From Planctomycetaceae bacterium (GTDB taxonomy: Bacteria; Planctomycetota; Planctomycetia; Pirellulales; Pirellulaceae): a DNA stretch of 8,881 bases. The translations under genes were made by a program, and so were the position numbers. Below the pieces are notes generated by a model. It was not told where the DNA came from, made no database searches, and worked only from the letters and a program-made list of their open reading frames with translations. The stretch is from positions 1-8,881 of the forward strand of contig REEF01000287.1 in NCBI GenBank assembly GCA_007695205.1, written 5' to 3'. Position 1 is the first letter of the stretch. Each line of letters starts with the position of its first letter. Positions 1 to 4,851 of the stretch are shown here, one piece after another.

Positions 1-55
1 CGACTCCCGACCCCTTCCGCCCGATTCCACCAAGAAATATATGGCCGGGTGCTTA
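1..55 (-). repeat. Dispersed repeat unit, left-edge copy (truncated by window)
   Basis: This stretch matches the right edge of the window in inverted orientation. Read on the minus strand, the two share TAAG, then CCCGGCCA, then a 16-base block TATTTCTTGGTGGAAT, then GGCGGAAGGGGTCGGG, with only a few differing bases between blocks. The outer part (bases 1-14) also carries the GGGGTCGGGAGTCG core seen in the inverted pair at 4873-4945. The unit begins exactly at the TAA stop codon of the histidine kinase gene and runs out of the window. It encodes nothing visible. A REP-like dispersed element is the most likely explanation. I cannot see its outer boundary. Confidence 0.6.
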
Positions 56-3000
56 TTCGCTGAGAACTTGCTCGATCGCCTCGAACAGTTCCTTTGCGCG
101 AACCGGTTTGGCAACGTAAGCGTCCATTCCGGCTTCGAGACATCGTTCGCGGTCGCCTTTCATGGCGTGTGCGGTCATAGCGATGATCGGCAGGTGTTTT
201 TGGCTTCCCTCTTCTAACTGGCGGATGGCTCTGGTCGCCTCCAGTCCATCCATTTCGGGCATTTGCACGTCCATCAACATCACATCGAACTCGTGTTGTT
301 CCACGGCTGCGACAGCTTCTAGGCCGTGTTGCGCAACCATGACCCGATGGCCTCGTTTTTCCAACAGGGCGACGGCCAGTTTTTGGTTGAACAGACTGTC
401 TTCTGCCAGCAGAACTCGGAGCGGTCGGGAAGGTTCGAAGGTCGGTGGTTCGATCGACGGGTGGGAGACATCCTCCTGGGCCTGGTTGATTCGCAGTTCG
501 GAAATCAGGGCATCGAACAGTTCCGATTGCTTGATCGGCTTGAGCAGATAGCTGCCGATGCCCAACTGCTTGCAACGCTGGATATCGCCGGGCCGATCCC
601 CGGAGGTCAGCATCATGATGATGGTGCTGCCCAGGCTCTTGTCGGTGCGGATTTTTTCTGCCAGATGGAAACCATCGATGACAGGCATGCAGGCATCGTT
701 CAGCACCAGCGAGAAGGGTTCCCCGGCTTGATGAGCCTGCTGCAGGATTTCGAACGCCTGCTGAGCGTTTTCGACTTCGGTTACCTTGACGCCCCAATTG
801 CGGAGCATTTCGCCCAGGATATGACGATTGGTGGCATTGTCGTCGACGATCAAGACTCGGGTGCTTGTCAGGCACACCGGTTCGGTCGGGGCTTCTGGCG
901 GGCGATCGGGGGCGATCGCGAACCGAGCCGTGAAGTGAAATTGGCTGCCATGATCGACTTGGCTGTCGACCCACAGTCGCCCGCCCATGTATTCGACCAG
1001 ATACGACGAGATAGCCAGTCCCAAGCCGGTTCCGCCGTAGCGTCGCGTCGACGAGGAATCCGCTTGTTCAAAGGCCGAAAAGATCAATCGTTGTTTTTCG
1101 GGGGCGATGCCGATGCCCGTGTCGGTGACGCTGAACTGCAAGACGACCTGGTCCGCCTGTTGTGACAGCGGTTGGACGCCGACAAAGACCTCGCCAACTT
1201 CCGTGAATTTGATGGCGTTGCTGACCAGATTATTGATGATCTGCCGCAATCGTCCGACATCGCCCAGCAGCCGCTCCGGCGTATCCGGATGGACGCGGCA
1301 GGCTAGTTCCAGGCCCTTCGCGTGTGCCCGGAAGGCGAAGGAACGCACCACATCTTCCAGGCTTTCACGCAGATCGAACTCGGCGATCAGCAGATCCAGT
1401 TTCCCGGCTTCGATCTTCGCAAAATCCAGGATATCGTTGATCACCGACAGCAGGGACTCGCTGCTGACCAGTACCATTTTCAGGTAATCGCGTTGCGATT
1501 GGGTCAGGGAGGTGTCCAGCACTAACTCGGTCATGCCGATGATGGCATTCAGTGGCGTCCGGATCTCGTGGCTCATGTTGGCCAGGAAATCGCTCTTGGC
1601 TCGGCTGGCCGCCTCGGCTGCCTCCTTGGCGGCTTGCAGAGCTTCCTCGGTATGCTTGCGGTCGGTGATGTCTCGCGATATGCCGAACGTCCCGATCATG
1701 TTGCCCTGCGGGTCGCGCAGCGGAACCTTGGTGGTGGACACCCAAGTCACGCGCCCATCGCTCCAAGCCTGCTCTTCTTCTTTGTCGACCACCGCCTGCC
1801 CCGAGGCCATGACTTCGCGTTCGTCGGTCAGGTACTGCTGCGAGCGTTGGGCGTCGAAAAAGTCGGCGTCCGACTTGCCGATCGCATCCTTCGCGCTGGC
1901 CGTGCCCAGGTATTCGGCCAGTGCGCGGCTGATCCGAAGGTATCGACTTTGATCGTCCTTGAAGTAGATAAAGTCAGGCGACTGATCCAGCAAGGTATTG
2001 AGCAAGAATCGTTCATACGCGAAATCCAGTTCGGTCTTTTTTCGAGCGGTGACATCCCGCGATATGCCTCGATATCCCAACAAGGCTCCGTTCGTATCGA
2101 GGATCGGGACCGCGTTGGTTTCCATGACGATGGTGTGGCCATCCCGGTGTCGGAAGCGTTGTTCGACAGCCAAGACGGGTTGCTGTCGGTCGACCGTATC
2201 CCTGAATCGCCGTTGGGAGGTCGCGGGGACCGATGGGTCCAGCAGGTCATTATGCGATCGGCCCAGCACATGGGCAACTTCCAGCCCCAACAAATCCTGG
2301 ACGCGAGGGCTACTGTATGTAAGGATGCCCCCTGCATCGATCTCCCAGATCCAGTCGGTCGTGGTCTCGACCAGCGATCGAAATCGGTGCTCGCTTTCAC
2401 GTAAAGCCTCTTCCGCCCTGGTTCGCTCGGCCATCTCGCGTTGCAAACGGAGATTGGCGTCTTGCAGTTCCGCCGTCCGCTGCTCGACCAGCCGTTCGAC
2501 GCGAGCGTGCTGGCCAAACAGCGTGTGGGCATAGATGGCTGCCAATGCGGTCAGCATCAGGCCAAAGATCAACGAAACGCTCGGCAACTCGCTGGTGCGC
2601 CCGTGCAAAAACGTCTCGGTAGGCAGGTACTCGAACATCCAGATTCCGCCCGGTACCTCCAAGGCTGCTGTGCGAATCAGCCCGGCCGATCGGCGAATTT
2701 GGTGAGCAACGAAGGGCTCGAATCGGATCTCACGCTGGTCCGAATCGAAGGCAGCGATGAAGCTCCAATCACCGGATGGCGAAACGTCGTACAACTGCAC
2801 ATGAAACTCGGGCGGATACGGCTGCAAAGCGTTGGCGAACAGTGCGTCCAGGTCGATACCGACGACGAGAAATCCAGCCAGCTTGTCCCTGACGCCTTGA
2901 GACGACCCGGCAGGACTCCAATCATGGAGGATCGGACGCACGACCAAGCAAATGGGGGCCGCATCCTCCATTCCAGCGATCTCGGTGGGCACGACAATTA

Positions 3001-3577
3001 ACACTTGGTTCGTGTCCAGCGATTCCTGTAGGGGGGCAAAGATTTCCGGGATCGTCTCCAGATCGACCCCTAGCAAAGGGTGCTGGTTGTCGGGGGGCCA
3101 GACAAATTGAAGCGGGAAATGATCCGCATGTTCGGCTCGAGGCGGAGCCGGGACGAGATCGCCCTGCTGGTCCTGAATACGGATGACGTAGTCCGGCACG
3201 CCTTGACGTTGAGTGTCCTCTTCATGCCGCGATCGTCGGTCCGGTTGCACACGCGGCACCCACATCACGGTTTTCAAGTCGGGATGACGCTGGATGCTCT
3301 GGCGGACGACCTGCTCGAAGTCGGCTCGAGTCCCAGGGCCCGCCTGGCCGACGAACGAGGACAACTGGTAAATCAACCGGACATGGCTGCTAAATCGATG
3401 CTCGATCGCTCGGATACGGTGCCCTGTATCCCCCTCCACGGCGGCCTCGATCAAGCTCCGCTGGCTGCTTCTCAGGTAAAGAAAGGCACCTGCTGACAAA
3501 CCCACCCCGAACGTCGCAATTAGGATCACGACCAGCAGATGCGAACGTCGGTTGCGGGTGGGCCGGAAGTCGGTCAT
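53..3577 (-). CDS. CHASE-PAS-PAS hybrid sensor histidine kinase with two receiver domains
   Basis: This is a membrane-bound hybrid kinase expected to sense an extracytoplasmic small molecule and start a His-Asp-Asp phosphorelay. From the chosen ATG it has about 1174 residues. The order is TM helix 13-35, a CHASE-type extracytoplasmic domain (about 38-330, with the WVPRV motif near residue 106), TM helix 333-354, coiled coil 359-399, PAS 397-514, PAS 520-644, HisKA with H670 in SHEIRTPLNA, and HATPase (N787 of the N box, DTGIGI at 819, GGTGLGLA at 849). REC1 has D961 in NDACMP and K1013. REC2 has D1103 in MDVQMPEMDG, T1135 and K1157. There is no Hpt or DNA-binding domain, so a separate Hpt protein and regulator must follow. 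The frame is open up to an ATG at 3715, but that codon lies inside the upstream terminator. ATG 3577 puts the first helix close to the N-terminus. ATG 3622/3619 are alternatives. No Shine-Dalgarno precedes any of them. Kinase call certain; ligand unknown. Confidence 0.96.
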   Translation of the reverse strand: MTDFRPTRNRRSHLLVVILIATFGVGLSAGAFLYLRSSQRSLIEAAVEGDTGHRIRAIEHRFSSHVRLIYQLSSFVGQAGPGTRADFEQVVRQSIQRHPDLKTVMWVPRVQPDRRSRHEEDTQRQGVPDYVIRIQDQQGDLVPAPPRAEHADHFPLQFVWPPDNQHPLLGVDLETIPEIFAPLQESLDTNQVLIVVPTEIAGMEDAAPICLVVRPILHDWSPAGSSQGVRDKLAGFLVVGIDLDALFANALQPYPPEFHVQLYDVSPSGDWSFIAAFDSDQREIRFEPFVAHQIRRSAGLIRTAALEVPGGIWMFEYLPTETFLHGRTSELPSVSLIFGLMLTALAAIYAHTLFGQHARVERLVEQRTAELQDANLRLQREMAERTRAEEALRESEHRFRSLVETTTDWIWEIDAGGILTYSSPRVQDLLGLEVAHVLGRSHNDLLDPSVPATSQRRFRDTVDRQQPVLAVEQRFRHRDGHTIVMETNAVPILDTNGALLGYRGISRDVTARKKTELDFAYERFLLNTLLDQSPDFIYFKDDQSRYLRISRALAEYLGTASAKDAIGKSDADFFDAQRSQQYLTDEREVMASGQAVVDKEEEQAWSDGRVTWVSTTKVPLRDPQGNMIGTFGISRDITDRKHTEEALQAAKEAAEAASRAKSDFLANMSHEIRTPLNAIIGMTELVLDTSLTQSQRDYLKMVLVSSESLLSVINDILDFAKIEAGKLDLLIAEFDLRESLEDVVRSFAFRAHAKGLELACRVHPDTPERLLGDVGRLRQIINNLVSNAIKFTEVGEVFVGVQPLSQQADQVVLQFSVTDTGIGIAPEKQRLIFSAFEQADSSSTRRYGGTGLGLAISSYLVEYMGGRLWVDSQVDHGSQFHFTARFAIAPDRPPEAPTEPVCLTSTRVLIVDDNATNRHILGEMLRNWGVKVTEVENAQQAFEILQQAHQAGEPFSLVLNDACMPVIDGFHLAEKIRTDKSLGSTIIMMLTSGDRPGDIQRCKQLGIGSYLLKPIKQSELFDALISELRINQAQEDVSHPSIEPPTFEPSRPLRVLLAEDSLFNQKLAVALLEKRGHRVMVAQHGLEAVAAVEQHEFDVMLMDVQMPEMDGLEATRAIRQLEEGSQKHLPIIAMTAHAMKGDRERCLEAGMDAYVAKPVRAKELFEAIEQVLSE

Positions 3578-3617
3578 CACAGCATCGATCGGGGACAGAG
3601 GAATCGAAACGATCTCC

Positions 3618-3646
3618 ATCATACCACAAGCAGGCCAGAATCGGAA
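3618..3646 (-). promoter_or_regulatory. Candidate sigma-70-type promoter of the histidine kinase
   Basis: On the minus strand TATGAT (3623-3618) is preceded by TG one base upstream, making an extended -10. It lies 17 bases from TTCCGA (3646-3641), a weak -35 with 3 of 6 matches. Transcription would begin near 3611, leaving a leader of about 34 bases before ATG 3577. The -10 overlaps the ATGATG at 3622-3617, so use of this promoter would exclude those start codons. It lies in the gap between the hsp20 terminator and the kinase gene, where a promoter is needed. Planctomycete promoter consensus is poorly defined, so this is a candidate only. Confidence 0.35.
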
Positions 3647-3693
3647 AACGGGAAAATTTGGGCGTTGATCCGACCTGAAATCCGACCTGGCGC

Positions 3694-3734
3694 AAGAAAA
3701 AGGGCCGCGATGCACTCAGGGTGCACCGCAGCCC
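3694..3734 (-). terminator. Rho-independent terminator of the hsp20 pair
   Basis: On the minus strand a 14-base-pair stem (3734-3721 with 3715-3702, two G-U wobbles, otherwise fully paired and GC-rich) closes a five-base loop and is followed at once by TTTTTCTT (3701-3694). It begins 18 bases after the stop codon of the second small heat-shock gene and precedes the kinase gene on the same strand. It therefore ends the chaperone transcript and separates it from the kinase. It also covers the first codons of the longest kinase reading frame, which argues against that start. Confidence 0.9.
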
Positions 3735-3751
3735 GCATGTTGACGTCCAGC

Positions 3752-4144
3752 TTACGCCTGACGGACTTCGATCCGCTTGGGCTTCACGGCTTCGCTCTTG
3801 GGCAGATGCACGGTCAGCACGCCGTTCTTTAATTCGGCAGCGATCTTCGATGCGTCCATGGCCTCGCCGATGGCAAAGGTCCGGAAGAAATCGCCCACGC
3901 CGTACTCGGCGTACAAATACTGAACGCCCCCCTGCCTGGCGTCGACCCGCCCGTGGATGGACAACTGCTTCTCCTCGAATCGGATCTCCAGGTTTTCGGC
4001 GCTGACGCCCGGCAAGTCGCCGTACAGGATCAATTCATCATCGTTTTCCCAAATATCGAACCGAGGAGTAAACGTGAGGACTTGCTCCGTCCGCTCGACG
4101 GTTGCGACATCCGACGGGTTCTTTACTTTGGAAATCTCGGACAT
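3752..4144 (-). CDS. Small heat-shock protein, Hsp20/alpha-crystallin family (second of tandem pair)
   Basis: This is a 130-residue ATP-independent holdase chaperone that would bind unfolding proteins in the cytoplasm and keep them refoldable. After a short N-terminal arm of about 24 residues, the alpha-crystallin domain runs from about 25 to 117. It includes DIWENDDELILYGDLPGV (residues 30-47), the LSIHGR strand (61-66) and the GVLTV motif (108-112). The C-terminal tail has the I-x-V anchor I125-E126-V127, which in this family docks into a neighbouring subunit during oligomer assembly. The start at 4144 is fixed by AAGGAGA eight bases upstream. The gene follows another hsp20 after a 103-base gap with no clear promoter or U-tract terminator in it, and is followed by a strong terminator. 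The two proteins are clearly diverged, so they may form mixed oligomers or divide substrates (inference). Confidence 0.95.
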   Translation of the reverse strand: MSEISKVKNPSDVATVERTEQVLTFTPRFDIWENDDELILYGDLPGVSAENLEIRFEEKQLSIHGRVDARQGGVQYLYAEYGVGDFFRTFAIGEAMDASKIAAELKNGVLTVHLPKSEAVKPKRIEVRQA

Positions 4145-4151
4145 AGCCAGT

Positions 4152-4158
4152 TCTCCTT
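4152..4158 (-). promoter_or_regulatory. Ribosome binding site of second hsp20
   Basis: AAGGAGA lies seven bases before the ATG at 4144 on the minus strand and fixes that start codon. An out-of-frame ATG at 4162 overlaps the site but opens no plausible gene. Confidence 0.8.
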
Positions 4159-4168
4159 CATGGTTGCT

Positions 4169-4184
4169 CCGGCCCGAAGGCCGG
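4169..4184 (-). promoter_or_regulatory. UUCG-capped hairpin between the two hsp20 genes
   Basis: On the minus strand CCGGCC-TTCG-GGCCGG forms a perfect six-pair GC stem closed by the extra-stable cUUCGg tetraloop. It lies 10 bases upstream of the AAGGAGA ribosome binding site of the second hsp20 gene. No T-run follows on this strand, so it is not a normal terminator for the first gene. It could be an mRNA stability or processing element, or could tune translation of the downstream gene. On the plus strand the same hairpin is followed by TTTT, but no plus-strand gene exists to terminate. Confidence 0.6.
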
Positions 4185-4247
4185 TTTTGAATCGAATTTA
4201 AACCTCGAAATCTGCCAGCAGCATTCCCCGATCTTGCGAGATACGGT

Positions 4248-4694
4248 TCAGTTGGCTCGGACTTCGATCTTCCGTGGCCGACTCTCCGGCTGCTTGGGAA
4301 GCGATACGGTCAACACACCCTGCTTCAGCTCGGCGCTGACCTGGTCGGCATCGACCACATGAGGCAGCTCGAAGATACGAGTAAACTTACCGTAAAGCCG
4401 CTCGCGACGATGCCAGGTGCCCGGTTCGCCTGCGGGCTCCTTCCGCTCGCCCTTGATCGTCAACTGGCTGCCGTTGACGAAGATCTCCAAGTCTTCCATC
4501 TCCATCCCCGGCAATTCCGCTTCGACGAAGTAATGATTGTCATCCTCCCACACGTTCAGCAGGGGGAAAGCCGCCTGGCCCAAAAACGGGGCGCGTCGAT
4601 GACTCCAGCGGCCAAACACGCGATCCATCTCGTCTCGCAGCCGCGTCATTTCCGACTGCATTTCCAACCAAGGTTGCCATCGTGTACCTAACAT
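4248..4694 (-). CDS. Small heat-shock protein, Hsp20/alpha-crystallin family (first of tandem pair)
   Basis: This is a 148-residue cytoplasmic holdase chaperone. The N-terminal arm (1-42) is amphipathic and rich in Met, Trp and Arg, as in bacterial class A small Hsps, and contains EMTRLRDEMDRVFGRW (15-30). The alpha-crystallin domain runs from about 44 to 133, with LNVWEDDNHYFVEAELPGM (46-64), the LTIKGER strand (78-84), and GVLTVSLPK (126-134). The C-terminal I-x-V anchor is I143-E144-V145. An in-frame ATG at 4739 would add 15 residues, but AAGGAGGT lies seven bases before the ATG at 4694, so I chose the latter. The gene has a consensus sigma-54 promoter about 95 bases upstream of the start codon (predicted start site) and a structured leader. 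It leads the hsp20 pair. E. coli ibpB, of the same family, has been described as having a sigma-54 promoter besides its sigma-32 promoter. Confidence 0.96.
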   Translation of the reverse strand: MLGTRWQPWLEMQSEMTRLRDEMDRVFGRWSHRRAPFLGQAAFPLLNVWEDDNHYFVEAELPGMEMEDLEIFVNGSQLTIKGERKEPAGEPGTWHRRERLYGKFTRIFELPHVVDADQVSAELKQGVLTVSLPKQPESRPRKIEVRAN

Positions 4695-4701
4695 AACTCT
4701 T

Positions 4702-4709
4702 ACCTCCTT
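4702..4709 (-). promoter_or_regulatory. Ribosome binding site of first hsp20
   Basis: AAGGAGGT on the minus strand, seven bases before ATG 4694, is fully complementary to the usual 16S rRNA 3' end. It decides the start in favour of 4694 over the in-frame ATG at 4739. It is the strongest ribosome binding site in the window, fitting a gene that must be made quickly and in quantity. Confidence 0.88.
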
Positions 4710-4754
4710 CTTTCCCAAAAACCCTGAAGTTTTCGACAAAGTCTACGCTCTGCA

Positions 4755-4784
4755 GCTCGCGTCCGAAGTGGCAGACTTGCGAGC
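4755..4784 (-). promoter_or_regulatory. 5'-proximal leader hairpin of the hsp20 transcript
   Basis: On the minus strand GCTCGC (4784-4779) pairs perfectly with GCGAGC (4760-4755). Inside it, after a two-base AA bulge, GTCTG pairs with CGGAC (one wobble) around a six-base loop. If transcription starts at the position predicted from the sigma-54 promoter (about 4789), the hairpin spans about +6 to +35. Such 5'-end hairpins commonly protect mRNA from decay. It is far from the ribosome binding site (4709-4702), so it is not an obvious RNA thermometer. Confidence 0.5.
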
Positions 4785-4799
4785 CCACTACCTAAAAAC

Positions 4800-4816
4800 T
4801 GCAAGAAGCGTGCCAA
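4800..4816 (-). promoter_or_regulatory. Sigma-54 (RpoN) -24/-12 promoter of the hsp20 pair
   Basis: On the minus strand TTGGCACG (4816-4809), CTTC (4808-4805), TTGCA (4804-4800) matches the sigma-54 consensus YTGGCACG-N4-TTGCW at every defined position and with exact spacing. The GC of the -12 box falls at 4802-4801, which puts the start site near 4789 and the leader at about 95 bases before ATG 4694. It lies in the 157-base gap between the glycosyltransferase stop and the first hsp20 start, in the right orientation. Sigma-54 promoters need an AAA+ enhancer-binding activator; none is encoded in this window. Confidence 0.8.
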
Positions 4817-4837
4817 ACATTGAGTTTGCTTGTTTGG
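4813..4837. repeat. Inverted repeat overlapping the sigma-54 -24 box
   Basis: CCAAACA (4813-4819) and TGTTTGG (4831-4837) form a perfect 7-bp inverted repeat with an 11-base spacer, and a further GTTTG lies between them (4824-4828). The left arm shares CCAA with the -24 element. It could be an operator for a repressor of the hsp20 promoter, or chance. No regulator gene is adjacent. Confidence 0.35.
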
Positions 4838-4851
4838 GATCGGCAGATGAA

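Noticed and set aside
326..1165. Long plus-strand open frame (279 codons) opposite the kinase gene
   Set aside because: It lies antisense to the catalytic and receiver domains, whose motifs are intact on the minus strand. Its composition is what a GC-rich gene gives in a mirrored frame, and it has no recognisable domain.
1568..2404. Long plus-strand open frame (278 codons) opposite the PAS domains
   Set aside because: Antisense shadow of the kinase PAS and HisKA region, with no ribosome binding site or family motif.
4169..4184. Hairpin followed by TTTT on the plus strand as a terminator
   Set aside because: Nothing is transcribed on the plus strand. On the minus strand, the coding direction, no T-run follows the hairpin.
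4145..4247. Separate promoter for the second hsp20
   Set aside because: No sigma-54 pair and no reasonable -35/-10 combination is visible; cotranscription with the first hsp20 is simpler.
4695..4739. Upstream ATG extending the first hsp20 by 15 residues
   Set aside because: The perfect AAGGAGGT site at 4709-4702 lies inside this extension and points to ATG 4694.
4695..4789. ROSE-type or FourU RNA thermometer in the hsp20 leader
   Set aside because: The ribosome binding site is not clearly paired: only a four-base CTTC/GAAG match is visible, and the stable hairpin is far upstream.
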